A stretch of 64,000 nucleotides of DNA from Rhodovulum imhoffii (lineage in GTDB: Bacteria; Pseudomonadota; Alphaproteobacteria; Rhodobacterales; Rhodobacteraceae): the NCBI RefSeq assembly GCF_003046545.1, contig NZ_QAAA01000001.1, forward strand, positions 291,269-355,268, read 5' to 3'. Positions 1 to 9,260 of the stretch are shown here, piece by piece. Position numbers and translations under genes: made by a program. Positions within the stretch are counted from its first letter, which is position 1. Each line of letters opens with the position of its first letter. The notes beneath the pieces were generated by a model. It made no database searches. It saw only the letters and a list, made by a program, of their open reading frames with translations, and was not told the origin of the DNA.

Positions 1-1
1 T

Positions 2-142
2 GACAAGCTGCTCGGCGTCTGCCGGGACGGCCGCATGCACCTGCGCTTCGCGCGGGGGCACGAGTATCTCGTGGGCTTTCCGGTTCAGGCCACCTGCCGC
101 GGCTGCGGCACGCTGAACCACGCGACCGCGACCGCGCGCTGA
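2..142 (+). CDS. 3' end of a small zinc-finger protein (Com-like)
   Basis: Only the last 46 codons are in the window. They contain a paired-cysteine knuckle (CRGCGTLN) near the C-terminus, as in the small Com-type zinc-ribbon proteins of Mu-like and other phages. The reading frame is open to the left edge and stops at 140-142. The Com assignment rests only on this knuckle and on the phage neighbourhood, so it is weak. Confidence 0.4.
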   Translation, partial: DKLLGVCRDGRMHLRFARGHEYLVGFPVQATCRGCGTLNHATATAR

Positions 143-241
143 CGCGCGCATTCACCCAACCCCCTGAAATCGCAGAGACGCGCGACGTCCTGACCTGGCC
201 ACGAGAAGGCGCCGGACGCCTGGCCGCAAGGCAGGCGTCCG

Positions 242-964
242 ATGTCCTTCGCGTGGCACGAGATCCGTGATCACCTTATGCAATCTTCCTCCAACCTTCA
301 CTTCCAGCGCAGTTTCGACGCCGTCCGGCGTGAACAGGCCGCCCTTGCGGCGTTCCGGGATCCGGCGGCCCTGCTGGACGGGCTGCACCGCAGGACCGGC
401 GATCCGGCCCGGAAGAACGTGATCCTCTCCTCGCTGGTCGGGGCGGCGCAGGGCGACGGGCCCGCGTCCGACTGCGCCCTGACGCTGCTGTTGCTGGCGC
501 TCTGGCCCGGTCTCGACGCCATCCGCCGCCGGTCGATCTGGCGCAGGATCGGCACCGCAGACGAGGTCGCGTCCGATGTTCTGGCACGCACCACCGAGGC
601 TCTCCGCGGCCTCGACCTCGGGCGCGTCAACTGGATCGCGGCCACGGTGCTGCGGAATGTCGAGCGCGACATGATCCGCGTGCGCCAGCGCGACCAGGCG
701 CGCGAACATCTCGCCAGCGGCGCCGATCCCGACGAGGTGGCGGACAGCGGCGACAGCGGGATCGGCGCGACTGGATACGCACGACTGAACGGCGCCGTGC
801 GGAAGCTGCTCGGCGATGACGCGCTGCTGGTGATCCGCGTGGCGATCGAGGGTTTCTCGCAAGCCGAGGTCGCCGTCGAACTGGGGCTGACCGAGGCCGC
901 CGCCCGCAAGCGGTACCAGCGCGCCATGCGCCGGCTGCACGACGCCCTCCAGGAAATCCCCTGA
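242..964 (+). CDS. Sigma-70-like (ECF-type) regulator
   Basis: This 240-aa protein has a C-terminal region resembling sigma factor region 4. A helix-turn-helix (GFSQAEVAVELGLTEAAARK, about residues 200-220) is followed by a basic helix. The N-terminal half is only vaguely like region 2 (TEALRGLDLGRVNWIAATV). It heads the early gene block and may direct or modulate transcription of it. A second in-frame ATG lies at 278, and neither start has a clear Shine-Dalgarno, so the true start is uncertain. It could equally be a DNA-binding regulator that has lost polymerase binding. Confidence 0.7.
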   Translation: MSFAWHEIRDHLMQSSSNLHFQRSFDAVRREQAALAAFRDPAALLDGLHRRTGDPARKNVILSSLVGAAQGDGPASDCALTLLLLALWPGLDAIRRRSIWRRIGTADEVASDVLARTTEALRGLDLGRVNWIAATVLRNVERDMIRVRQRDQAREHLASGADPDEVADSGDSGIGATGYARLNGAVRKLLGDDALLVIRVAIEGFSQAEVAVELGLTEAAARKRYQRAMRRLHDALQEIP

Positions 965-1048
965 ACCGATGTCCCGATCCGGTCCCGCCGGTGGCTTTTT
1001 CCATTCGAGCGCCCCGAGCGCCTTCCCTCCAACCGAAAGCAGACACGT

Positions 1049-1243
1049 ATGAACCGCACTGCCGATCTGTCGCTCGAGGATTTCAGGCGTCTTCCGGGGC
1101 TCTATCGCCGCTGGGAGCTGACCGAGGTCTGCGAGCCCAACCGCAACTATCAGATCGAGGACGCCGGCGCCCATGCCGACGGGACGCCGCTGCTGGCGAT
1201 CTACGTCGCCGAGCCCGCGCCCAACGTCCGCGAGGCCGCGTGA
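1049..1243 (+). CDS. Small phage protein of unknown function
   Basis: A 64-aa acidic protein beginning MNRTADLSLEDFRRLPGLY. A purine-rich stretch (GAAAGCAGA) precedes the ATG. I do not recognise a domain. Its position at the head of the operon leading to the ATPase and helicase, and tight spacing to the next genes, suggest a real early phage gene. Confidence 0.65.
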   Translation: MNRTADLSLEDFRRLPGLYRRWELTEVCEPNRNYQIEDAGAHADGTPLLAIYVAEPAPNVREAA

Positions 1244-1281
1244 TGCGCCTCCTCGATCACCTCATCTCACGGAGAACCGCC

Positions 1282-1578
1282 ATGCCGGACCAGCCGGACG
1301 ACATCACCCGTCTTCGCAAGGCGAGCTACGCGCTCGAAGACCTCCCCGAAACCATCGCCCTCCCGCAGCGCGCCGGTGACGAGCCGCGGGAGCCGCTGCC
1401 GGTCGTCGAGGCGACCGTCGACGAGATCGCCTTCGCGATCGTGGAGGCGGAGCGCGAGAGCTCGGCCGCCTACCGCCGCGCCGATGCGCTGAAGCGGCTC
1501 TACAAGCTCGCCCGCGAGGCGGGGTGCATCGGCGCCGATCGCGCCGCCGCTGCAGTGATGAAAAAGGAGGGCCGGTGA
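1282..1578 (+). CDS. Hypothetical early phage protein, 98 aa
   Basis: Start chosen at 1282 because of the GGAG six bases upstream; an in-frame ATG at 1243 overlaps the previous stop and would add 13 residues. The C-terminal half is predicted helical and alanine/arginine-rich (EAERESSAAYRRADALKRLY), compatible with a small DNA-associated or coiled-coil protein. Its stop overlaps the start of the AAA ATPase (TGATG), so the two are probably translationally coupled. Confidence 0.65.
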   Translation: MPDQPDDITRLRKASYALEDLPETIALPQRAGDEPREPLPVVEATVDEIAFAIVEAERESSAAYRRADALKRLYKLAREAGCIGADRAAAAVMKKEGR

Positions 1579-2453
1579 TGGCCCTTCTCATCATCGGCGC
1601 CGACGAACGGCTCGCGCAGCGCAAGGGGATCAAGGGCGTCATCTTTGGCCGGTCCGGCATCGGCAAGACCAGCCTGCTCTGGACGCTGAACGCCTCGACC
1701 ACGCTCTTCCTCGACCTCGAGGCTGGCGACCTGGCGGTCGAGGGGCTGGAGATCGACACGCTCCGGCCCCGCACCTGGAAGGAATGCCGCGACTTCGCGG
1801 TGTTCATCGGCGGGCCGAACCCGGCGCTGCGCGAGGACCAGCCCTACAGCCAGGCGCATTTCGATGAGGTCTGCGGGCGCTACGGCGATCCCACGGTGAT
1901 CGGGAAATACGAGACCGTCTTCATCGACTCGATCACCGTGGCCGGGCGGCTCTGCTTCCAGTGGTGCCGCGGGCAGCCCGAGGCGTTCTCGGAGAAGACC
2001 GGCAAGCCAGATATCCGCGGCGCCTACGGGCTGCACGGCCGCGAGATGATCGGCTGGCTGACCCACCTGCAACACACGCGCGGCAAGCATGTCTGGTTCG
2101 TCGGGATCCTCGACGAGCGGCTCGACGACTTCAATCGCAAGGTCTTCCAGCCGCAGATCGACGGCTCGAAGACCGGGCTCGAGCTGCCCGGCATCGTCGA
2201 CCAGGTCATCACCATGGCCGACATCCCGGACCCCGGCGGCCAGCCGCAGCGCACTTTCGTCTGCCAGACACTGAACCCCTGGGGCTATCCGGCCAAGGAT
2301 CGCTCCGGTCGCCTCGACAGGGTCGAGGCCCCGCATCTCGGACGGCTGATGGAGAAGATCCAGCGCCCCGCGGCGCCTGCCTCCGAACGTCTGACCTGGC
2401 CGCCGGTGACCCCGGCCGATCCCGCGCCCGCGCAGGAGCCCGACCATGGCTGA
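1578..2453 (+). CDS. Phage AAA-family nucleotide-binding ATPase
   Basis: This 291-aa protein has a Walker A motif (GRSGIGKTS, about residues 24-32), a Walker-B-like FIDSITV and a RecA-like core, matching the AAA_24 type ATPases of phage replication or recombination modules. AAAGGAGGG precedes the ATG at 1578. It sits between a small coupled gene and a possible single-strand-binding protein, a context typical of phage recombination (Sak4/Erf-type) systems; a Sak4-like annealing helper is a reasonable guess. A truncated paralogue lies at 55529-56008 and is very similar up to residue about 155. Confidence 0.85.
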   Translation: MALLIIGADERLAQRKGIKGVIFGRSGIGKTSLLWTLNASTTLFLDLEAGDLAVEGLEIDTLRPRTWKECRDFAVFIGGPNPALREDQPYSQAHFDEVCGRYGDPTVIGKYETVFIDSITVAGRLCFQWCRGQPEAFSEKTGKPDIRGAYGLHGREMIGWLTHLQHTRGKHVWFVGILDERLDDFNRKVFQPQIDGSKTGLELPGIVDQVITMADIPDPGGQPQRTFVCQTLNPWGYPAKDRSGRLDRVEAPHLGRLMEKIQRPAAPASERLTWPPVTPADPAPAQEPDHG

Positions 2454-2554
2454 GCGCATCTCGCCATCCCCGATGTCCCGATCCGGGCGCCGGGGTGGCT
2501 TTTCCCTATCGACGCCGCTGCGCGTCCCATCCTCCAACTGAAAGGAGCCGCGCA

Positions 2555-3178
2555 ATGTCCGGACCCTGGAACGACTTCAACTCCGCGCAATCCAACACCA
2601 ACGTCATCCCGAAGGGCACGCTCGCCAAGGTGCGCCTGACGCTCCGCCCCGGCGGCTTCGACGACCCCTCGCAGGGCTGGACCGGCGGCTGGGCGCGCCG
2701 CGCCGCCACCGGCGCCGTCTATCTCGACGCCGAATACACGGTGCTCGAGGGTCCCTATGCCCGCCGCAAGGTCTGGTCGCTGATCGGCCTCTACAGCCCG
2801 AAGGGCCCTGACTGGGCCAACATGGGGCGCGGCCTGATCCGCGGCATCCTCAACTCGGCGCGCGGCGTGTCCGACAAGGACAATTCGCCCGAGGCGCAGG
2901 CCCGCCGCCGGATCAACGGCTTCGGCGATCTCGACGGCGTCGAATTCGTCGCCCGCATCGACATCGGCACCGACACCAACGGCGAGGACAAGAACGAGAT
3001 CCGCGCCGCGGTCACGCCCGACCATCGCGACTACGCCGCGCTCATGGGCGCGGTCGCGCCGCAGGTGTCCGCCGCCCCGGCGCAGGGCCACGCCCCGCAG
3101 CAACCCACCACGGCCACCCAGCCCAGCCAGCCCGCGTCCGCCCCCGGCGCCGCCGGTCGGCCGAGCTGGGCGCAGTAA
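2555..3178 (+). CDS. Phage protein next to the ATPase, possibly ssDNA-binding
   Basis: A 207-aa protein with a strong Shine-Dalgarno (AAAGGAG) and an ordered N-terminal two thirds. The last 40 residues are low-complexity and rich in Ala, Pro, Gln and Ser, ending in an aromatic WAQ. An ordered core plus a flexible tail is the usual plan of single-stranded DNA-binding proteins, and the gene sits between a RecA-like ATPase and a helicase. No OB-fold signature can be shown by eye, so the function is inferred from shape and context. Confidence 0.6.
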   Translation: MSGPWNDFNSAQSNTNVIPKGTLAKVRLTLRPGGFDDPSQGWTGGWARRAATGAVYLDAEYTVLEGPYARRKVWSLIGLYSPKGPDWANMGRGLIRGILNSARGVSDKDNSPEAQARRRINGFGDLDGVEFVARIDIGTDTNGEDKNEIRAAVTPDHRDYAALMGAVAPQVSAAPAQGHAPQQPTTATQPSQPASAPGAAGRPSWAQ

Positions 3179-3192
3179 GGGGGAGACCGGCC

Positions 3193-4881
3193 ATGCGCCT
3201 GCGCCCCCGCCAGAAGACCTTCGTCGAGCGCAGCGTGGCTGCGCTCGCCTCCCGCGGCAACACGCTGGGCGTGGCGCCCACCGGTGCGGGCAAGACCATC
3301 ATGCTCTCGGCGGTCACAGGCGAGATGATCGCAGACGGCGCGAAGGCCTGCGTGCTGGCGCATCGCGACGAGCTGACCGCGCAGAACCGCTCCAAGTTCC
3401 AGCGCGTGGTGCCGGGCGTCGCCACATCGGTGATCGACGCCACGGAGAAGTCTTGGGGCGGCCAGGTCGCCTTCGCCATGGTGCCGACGTTGGCGCGGGC
3501 CTCGAACCTCGCCGACATGCCGCGCCTCGACCTGCTGGTTGTCGACGAGGCGCACCATGCCGTCGCCGACAGCTATCGCCGCATCATCGACCGGGTGCGC
3601 GAGGCCAATCCCGACGCCCGCATTTTCGGGGTCACGGCGACGCCGAACCGGGGCGACAGGAAGGGCCTGCGCGAGGTTTTCGATAATGTCGCCGACCAGG
3701 TGCGGCTGGGCGAGTTGATCGCCTCGGGCCACCTCGTGCCGCCGCGCACCTTCGTCATCGACGTGGGCGTGCAGGACGAGCTGCGTTCGGTCCGCAAGAC
3801 CATGGCGGATTTCGACATGGCGGAGGTGGCGGGCATCTTGGACCGCGCCCCCGTCACCGACGAGGTGATCCGCCACTGGAAGGAAAAGGCGGGCGACAGG
3901 CAGACCGTGGTGTTCTGCTCCACCGTCGCGCACGCCGAACACGTCACCGAGGCGTTCAGGGCGGCGGGCGTGTCCGCCGCGCTGATCCACGGCGATCTGG
4001 CGGCAGAAACCCGCAAGGCGATCCTCGCAGACTACGCGGCGGGGGACATCCGCGTCGTGGTCAACGTGGCGGTGCTGACCGAGGGCTGGGACCATCCGCC
4101 CACCTCCTGCGTCGTGCTGCTGCGGCCCAGCTCCTACAAGTCCACCATGATCCAGATGGTCGGGCGCGGCCTGCGCACCGTCGACCCCGAGGAACATCCC
4201 GGCGTCGTCAAGACCGACTGCGTCGTGCTGGATTTCGGGACGTCGAGCCTGATCCACGGCACGCTGGAACAGGACGTCGATCTCGACGGCAAGACCGAGG
4301 CTGGTGACGCCCCGACGAAGACCTGTCCGGCCTGCGAGGCAGAGATCCCCCTGGCCGCCACCGAATGCCCGCTCTGCGGCGAGGTTTTCCGGCGGGAGGA
4401 CGAAGAGGCCGGTGAAGGCGGAGGTGCCGCATCGCTCTCGGGTTTCATGATGACCGAGATCGACCTGCTGAAGCGGTCCAGCTTCGCGTGGGTCGACCTC
4501 TACGGCACGGACGACGCGCTGATGGCCACGGGCTTCGCGGCCTGGGGCGGCATCTTCTGGCTGGACGGGGTCTGGTACGCCATCGGCGGCGCGAAGGGCG
4601 AACGCCCGCATCTGCTGGGCGTGGGCGAGCGGACCGTCTGCCTCGCGCAGGCCGATGACTGGCTGAACACCCACGAGACCGACGAGAGCGCCTTCAAGAC
4701 CCGCTCCTGGCTGCGCCAGCCGCCGACCGAGAAGCAGCTGCAGTACCTGCCGCCCGAGTGCCGCCATGACTTCGGCCTGACGCGCTACCGCGCCTCGGCG
4801 CTGATGACCTTCGGCTTCAACAAGCGCGCCATCCGCCAGCTGATCGACACGGCCGCCCGGCCCGAACGGAGGGCGGCATGA
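3193..4881 (+). CDS. DEAD/DEAH-box superfamily 2 helicase
   Basis: A 562-aa helicase with motif I GVAPTGAGKT (about 28-37), motif II DEAH (about residue 116-119), motif III-like TATPNR, and a C-terminal helicase domain ending in the motif VI region QMVGRGLRT. After the helicase core come two cysteine knuckles (CPACE and CPLCGE, about 377-396), likely a zinc ribbon for DNA binding. It belongs to the early replication operon and probably unwinds DNA during phage replication or recombination. Length and motif order fit the phage DEAD/DEAH helicases. Confidence 0.92.
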   Translation: MRLRPRQKTFVERSVAALASRGNTLGVAPTGAGKTIMLSAVTGEMIADGAKACVLAHRDELTAQNRSKFQRVVPGVATSVIDATEKSWGGQVAFAMVPTLARASNLADMPRLDLLVVDEAHHAVADSYRRIIDRVREANPDARIFGVTATPNRGDRKGLREVFDNVADQVRLGELIASGHLVPPRTFVIDVGVQDELRSVRKTMADFDMAEVAGILDRAPVTDEVIRHWKEKAGDRQTVVFCSTVAHAEHVTEAFRAAGVSAALIHGDLAAETRKAILADYAAGDIRVVVNVAVLTEGWDHPPTSCVVLLRPSSYKSTMIQMVGRGLRTVDPEEHPGVVKTDCVVLDFGTSSLIHGTLEQDVDLDGKTEAGDAPTKTCPACEAEIPLAATECPLCGEVFRREDEEAGEGGGAASLSGFMMTEIDLLKRSSFAWVDLYGTDDALMATGFAAWGGIFWLDGVWYAIGGAKGERPHLLGVGERTVCLAQADDWLNTHETDESAFKTRSWLRQPPTEKQLQYLPPECRHDFGLTRYRASALMTFGFNKRAIRQLIDTAARPERRAA

Positions 4882-4884
4882 CCG

Positions 4885-5295
4885 ATGTCCACATCTACCC
4901 CCATCACGGCCGAGGACCGGCGGCGGCTCTGGCATCCGCGTGGAACGCTCTGTGCTGTCTGCCGGCAACCCACCCGTGGGTTTGGCTGGTTCGATCCGGT
5001 CCGGTCGAAGCGGCGCCGGCCCTCTGTCTGGTTCTGCTCGATGCCCTGCCAGTCCTTCTGGACGCGCTTGGCCAGGGAGCGTTTCGCCATGGTTGACCTG
5101 ACCGAGGAAGAGCGCGCCGCGATCACCGCCACCATGAAGCGCGTGGCGCTGCTGATGGACGAGATCGGCTGGGCCACCCCGCTTGCGGATCTGACCGAGG
5201 CGCAGGTGCGCGCGCTGATCGAGGAAGCCGTCGAGGGCTTCCGCGAGGCCATGTCCGACATCGCCCGGGCGCAGACGCCGGAGGTGCCGTTTTGA
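4885..5295 (+). CDS. DUF6511-like zinc-binding phage protein
   Basis: A 136-aa protein starting at the second of two nearby ATGs; the ATG at 4878 opens a different, short frame. The N-terminal third has a CxxC pair (CAVC) and a second CSMPC pair, forming a probable zinc finger. The rest is helical and acidic. It lies between the helicase and the nuclease and overlaps the nuclease start by four bases, so it is part of the replication operon. The exact role is unknown. Confidence 0.7.
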   Translation: MSTSTPITAEDRRRLWHPRGTLCAVCRQPTRGFGWFDPVRSKRRRPSVWFCSMPCQSFWTRLARERFAMVDLTEEERAAITATMKRVALLMDEIGWATPLADLTEAQVRALIEEAVEGFREAMSDIARAQTPEVPF

Positions 5296-6062
5296 CCCTC
5301 GACTACAATCGCCGCCCCAGCTTCGCCGACCGGGTCAACGCCGCCGTCGATCGGGCGCTGACCGCCGATCAGGCGACGCGGCCGCCCCGCGACTACCTCG
5401 GCGGCTCGCGCCTCGGCCATGCCTGCGAGCGCGCCCTGCAATTCGAGTTCACGGCGACGTCGAAGGACGAAGGCCAGGACTTCAGCGGCCAGTTGCTGCG
5501 CATCTTCGCCATCGGCCACGCGCTCGAGGATCTGGCCGTCGCCTGGCTGCGTGGCGCGGGCTTCGACCTCTACACCCGCAAGGGCAACCGGCCCGATGGC
5601 GGCCAGTTCGGGTTCTCCGTCGCGGGCGGGCGCATCCGCGGTCATGTCGACGGCATCATCGCTGCTGGGCCGGAGGGGTTCGGTCTCGCCGTTCCCGCCC
5701 TCTGGGAATGCAAGACGATGAACGCGAAGAACTGGCGCGCCTGCGTCAAGGACGGCGTGACCAAGTCGAAGCCGGTCTACGCCGCCCAGATCGCAGTCTA
5801 TCAGGCCTACATGGAAGCGACGGTCCCCGGCATCTCGACCGCGCCCGCGCTCTTCACCGCGATCAACAAGGACACGGCCGAGCTGCACCACGAGCAGGTC
5901 GCCTTCGATGCCGATCTCGCGCAGCGCATGTCCGACCGGGGCGTGCGGATCCTGCAGGCGACCGATGCGGGCGAGCTTCTGCCACGCGTCGCCACCACGC
6001 CCGACTTCTTCGAATGCCGCTTCTGCCCGTGGTCCGCGCGCTGCTGGGGGCTTCCCGCATGA
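5292..6062 (+). CDS. PD-(D/E)XK nuclease (RecB/Cas4-like)
   Basis: This 256-aa protein carries the motif pattern of the PD-(D/E)XK nuclease fold: an upstream helix with GHALEDLA, then GHVDG, then ECKTM followed by a lysine. At the C-terminus are paired cysteines (ECRFCPWSARCW) that, with an upstream cysteine near the N-terminus (GHACER), resemble the iron-sulphur cluster ligands of Cas4/AddB-type nucleases. Such enzymes degrade or resect DNA ends in phage recombination. The start overlaps the previous gene and the stop overlaps the next (ATGA). Confidence 0.85.
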   Translation: MTLDYNRRPSFADRVNAAVDRALTADQATRPPRDYLGGSRLGHACERALQFEFTATSKDEGQDFSGQLLRIFAIGHALEDLAVAWLRGAGFDLYTRKGNRPDGGQFGFSVAGGRIRGHVDGIIAAGPEGFGLAVPALWECKTMNAKNWRACVKDGVTKSKPVYAAQIAVYQAYMEATVPGISTAPALFTAINKDTAELHHEQVAFDADLAQRMSDRGVRILQATDAGELLPRVATTPDFFECRFCPWSARCWGLPA

Positions 6063-8380
6063 GTGACGACGGCATCCTGCATTTCAACCCGTGGATGGAC
6101 TTCAACGACGGGCCACCGTCCGAGAACCCCTTCGGCTGCGACCCCGACCCCGAGCAGATCGCCGTGTTCCTCGACACCGTGTTCAGCTGGTGCGAGGGGC
6201 TGATCCCGCTGCGCGGCTTCGTCGACAAGGGTCAGGGCCGGGACGGCAAGCCGCACAACATCTGGATCCCCGCCGACGACACCGCGCCGGGGAAACTCAC
6301 GACCTTTGCCGCATGGGCGAACCGCGAGGGCGCGGCCGTTTATGTCATCCCCGGCACGGTCGAGCAACAGGGCCAGGCCCGCGCCGCCGACGTGCTGCAG
6401 ATGCAGGCCATCGTGGTCGATCTCGACGCGGGCGACATCCCGGCGAAGCTGGGCCATGTCACCCGCCACCTCGGCGCGCCGACGCTCATCATCGAAAGCG
6501 GCGGGAGGACGCCCGAGGGCGCGGCGAAGCTGCACGTCTGGTGGAAACTGACCGAACCGGCCGAGGGTGAGGACCTGGTCACCCTCTGCCGCCTGCGCGG
6601 CGAGATCGCCGTGAAGGTCGGCGGCGACACGCATTTCCGCTCGGCGCACCAGCCGATCCGGGTGCCCGGCACGGTCTATCACAAGCACGGTCATCAACGC
6701 CTCGTGCAGATCCGCGAACATCGAGACGTCGAGGTGGACCTGGCGGATTTCGCCGAGAAGGTCGCCGAAATGCCGCCGCTGCCAGGCGTAGGCTTCGCCA
6801 GCGACGTTGCCGCGCCGACCACGAAGCCCGGCATCGATGCGGTGCTCACCACGCCGGTGCGCGAAGGCGCGGTCGACGACTGGTCGCGGTTCCAGGGGGC
6901 CAGCGCCGCCATCGGCCATTACGTACGCCTCGTCCACGAGGGCCGCCTCGATCCCTTCGCGGGCTGGGAGGCGATCTGCGGCTACAACGCCGCCATGCTG
7001 CGCCCATCCTGGCCGCTCGATCGGCTGATGGCCGAGTCAGAACGGCTCTGGGCGTTGCATGTGAAGCGCAACGGCCCGCCGCTCCTGCGTGCGGCCCATG
7101 TCGATGCCCCGGCCAGCCCGCTGCCGACCTTCAGCCTCGGCGCGCTGCTCGACGACACCAGTCCGATGCCCGAGGACATCATCGGGCCGCGCGTACTGAC
7201 GCCGGGTGGGCTCCTGGTGCTGGGCGGCGCGCCGAAGGTCGGCAAGAGCGACTTCCTGATCTCCTGGCTCGTCCACATGGCGGCGGGCGTGCCGTTCCTC
7301 GGCTTCACCCCGCCCCGGCCGCTGCGCGTGTTCTACCTGCAGGCCGAGATCCAGTATCACTATCTGCGCGAGCGCATGCAGCAGATCGCGCTGCCCACCG
7401 CCGTCATTGCCGCCGCGCGCGACACCTTCATTGCCACGCCGAAGCTGAAGCTGCTGCTCGATGCCGAGGGCGTCGCTTGCGTGGCCGAGGCGATCCGGGC
7501 CGCATTCGCCGACGCGCCGCCCGACATCATCGTCATCGACCCGATCCGCAACCTCTTCGACGGCGGACCCGAGGGGGGCGGCGAGAACGACAACACCGCC
7601 ATGATGTTCTTCCTGAAGGACCGGGTGGAGCTCTTGCGCGAGGCGGTCAATCCGGACGCGGGCGTCATCCTCGCCCACCACACCCGCAAGGTCACCAAGC
7701 ACCAGGTCAAGGAAGATCCCTTCCTCGCGCTCTCCGGCGCCAGCGCGCTGCGTGGCTTCTACACCTCGGGGCTGCTCATGCACCGGCCCGACGAGGACAG
7801 CAGCGTTCGCAAACTGGAGATCGAACTGCGGAACGGTCCCGCGCTGCCCGGCAAGCTGATCGACAAGGTGAAGGGCGAGTGGGTCGAACTGAACCCGATG
7901 AACGAGCGCTTGGTGCGCAAGGAGGTCGGCGCCAAGCTCGACGCCGAGCGGCTGCGCAAGCACGATGTCATCCTCGGCATGCTGCTGGATGAGGCGGCGA
8001 GCGAGCGCCTCTACACCGCCATGCAGTTCGCCGAGACCTTCGAGAACCGGGGCGGTCTGGGCAGCAAGCACACGATCCGCGAGCGCCTCAGCGTGCTGGC
8101 GACCAAGGGCTTCGTGAAGTTCCTGCGCGACCCCTCGGGGTTCGGCTTCCCCGTCACCCGGTCGCGGTTCGGCTATCTCTGCGTCGAGGGCATGCAGTTC
8201 GGCGCACCCGCCGAGGAGGTCGATCCGGCCACCGGCGAGGTCACCACGGAGGTCCGTCCGGTCCTGCCCAGCCACTTCAAGTGCCCCCAATCCGGGCTCT
8301 GCCTGCAGGTCGAAAACCCCGCCGTCTGGGTCTACCCGGAGGGGCTGGAGGACGACCTAACTCATATGAGTGAGGCCTGA
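6059..8380 (+). CDS. Primase/RepA-like protein with AAA ATPase domain
   Basis: A 773-aa protein started at the ATG that overlaps the nuclease stop. The first 280 residues resemble RepB-type primase domains of phage and plasmid replication proteins (paired aspartates in VVDLDAGDIP). The central part is a RecA/RepA-like ATPase with Walker A GGAPKVGKS and a Walker B IIVIDPIRN. The C-terminal 150 residues look like a winged helix. Together this suggests a primase-helicase that starts phage replication. The inverted-repeat-rich stretch just downstream is a candidate origin. Confidence 0.82.
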   Translation: MSDDGILHFNPWMDFNDGPPSENPFGCDPDPEQIAVFLDTVFSWCEGLIPLRGFVDKGQGRDGKPHNIWIPADDTAPGKLTTFAAWANREGAAVYVIPGTVEQQGQARAADVLQMQAIVVDLDAGDIPAKLGHVTRHLGAPTLIIESGGRTPEGAAKLHVWWKLTEPAEGEDLVTLCRLRGEIAVKVGGDTHFRSAHQPIRVPGTVYHKHGHQRLVQIREHRDVEVDLADFAEKVAEMPPLPGVGFASDVAAPTTKPGIDAVLTTPVREGAVDDWSRFQGASAAIGHYVRLVHEGRLDPFAGWEAICGYNAAMLRPSWPLDRLMAESERLWALHVKRNGPPLLRAAHVDAPASPLPTFSLGALLDDTSPMPEDIIGPRVLTPGGLLVLGGAPKVGKSDFLISWLVHMAAGVPFLGFTPPRPLRVFYLQAEIQYHYLRERMQQIALPTAVIAAARDTFIATPKLKLLLDAEGVACVAEAIRAAFADAPPDIIVIDPIRNLFDGGPEGGGENDNTAMMFFLKDRVELLREAVNPDAGVILAHHTRKVTKHQVKEDPFLALSGASALRGFYTSGLLMHRPDEDSSVRKLEIELRNGPALPGKLIDKVKGEWVELNPMNERLVRKEVGAKLDAERLRKHDVILGMLLDEAASERLYTAMQFAETFENRGGLGSKHTIRERLSVLATKGFVKFLRDPSGFGFPVTRSRFGYLCVEGMQFGAPAEEVDPATGEVTTEVRPVLPSHFKCPQSGLCLQVENPAVWVYPEGLEDDLTHMSEA

Positions 8381-8589
8381 CTCATATGACAGCGCCAACT
8401 GTGCACTCAATGAAATCAACGGGTTACGGGCAAATAAGAGTTAGGTCCCTGACTCATGCCCGAAGACTTCATGAAGTCTTATTCCGTAATGATTTCAGCC
8501 GCTTGCCTGCTCCGGAACAGTTAGGTGTCAAACACCCATACTACGTATGGGAGGGCCACCCCACAGGGTTGGCCACTCCTCCCATACGT
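8353..8589. repeat. Palindrome-dense intergenic segment, candidate replication origin or control region
   Basis: The 340 bases between the primase and the resolvase hold no convincing gene. They contain GACCTAACTC at 8353-8362 and its inverted copy GAGTTAGGTC at 8438-8447; ACTCATATGAGT at 8360-8371 with a partial second copy at 8379-8388; a perfect 18-bp palindrome at 8463-8480; and a long hairpin with 12-bp perfect outer arms (ACGTATGGGAGG at 8543-8554, CCTCCCATACGT at 8578-8589). A 76-codon open frame at 8386-8616 crosses these palindromes and is probably not a gene. Confidence 0.7.
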
Positions 8590-8720
8590 CCGGGCCAGCC
8601 GCGCGCGCCGCCGTGACGGTCTGTTGTGCTTCCCGATCCGACGACGGCGGCCCCGTACCGCCAAGCACCAGACCGCCGTCGTCTTCCACCACCACAGGCC
8701 ACCGGCAAAGGAGACCCATC

Positions 8721-9260
8721 ATGGCTCAGCCGACTCTGATCCCGAATTGCGACGGCGCAAGGTTTGAATCGCTGCCGCTCGACACGCCCCGCAACCGCTG
8801 CATCCTCGCGCTCGACCTCGGCACCTCGACCGGCTGGGCGATCCGCGGACATGACGGCCTGATCACCAGCGGCACCGTCTCGCTGCGCCCCGGCCGCTTC
8901 GACGGCGGCGGCATGCGCTACCTGCGCTTCACCAACTGGCTGACCGAGATCGACCGCCTGTCCGGGCCCGTCGCCGCCATCTGGTTCGAGGAAGTCCGCC
9001 GCCACGCTGGCACCGACGCGAGCCACATCTACGGCGGGCTCATGGCCACGCTGACCGCATGGGCCGAACTGCGCGGCGTGCCCTACGAGGGCGTTCCGGT
9101 CGGCACGATCAAGCGCCACGCCGCTGGCAAGGGCAACGCCGACAAGGCCGCCATGGTCGCCGCCGTCTGCGCCCGCGGCTTCAACCCCGCCGATGACAAC
9201 GAGGCCGATGCCATCGCCATCCTGCTCTGGGCGATCGAGACGAAGGGAGGTGTCGCATGA
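8721..9260 (+). CDS. RuvC-like Holliday junction resolvase family protein
   Basis: A 179-aa protein with the RNase H/RuvC fold signature: first acidic strand ILALDLGTSTGWA, a second acidic strand IWFEEV, and the C-terminal DNEADA. These supply the metal-binding carboxylates. Phage RuvC-like nucleases of this size cut branched DNA before packaging. The start at 8721 follows GGCAAAGGAG. Its stop overlaps the next start. It may also have a different structure-specific substrate. Confidence 0.85.
   Translation: MAQPTLIPNCDGARFESLPLDTPRNRCILALDLGTSTGWAIRGHDGLITSGTVSLRPGRFDGGGMRYLRFTNWLTEIDRLSGPVAAIWFEEVRRHAGTDASHIYGGLMATLTAWAELRGVPYEGVPVGTIKRHAAGKGNADKAAMVAAVCARGFNPADDNEADAIAILLWAIETKGGVA

Noticed and set aside
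3031..4968. A 645-codon open frame antisense to the helicase, and other long antisense frames (for example 7037-8290, 17929-19602, 32713-34677).
   Set aside because: High-GC coding DNA leaves antisense frames open. None has a domain or ribosome site, and each is covered by a recognised gene on the other strand.
8386..8616. A 76-codon frame after the primase gene.
   Set aside because: It runs across palindromes, lacks a ribosome site and known family, and has atypical composition; regulatory DNA is the better explanation.
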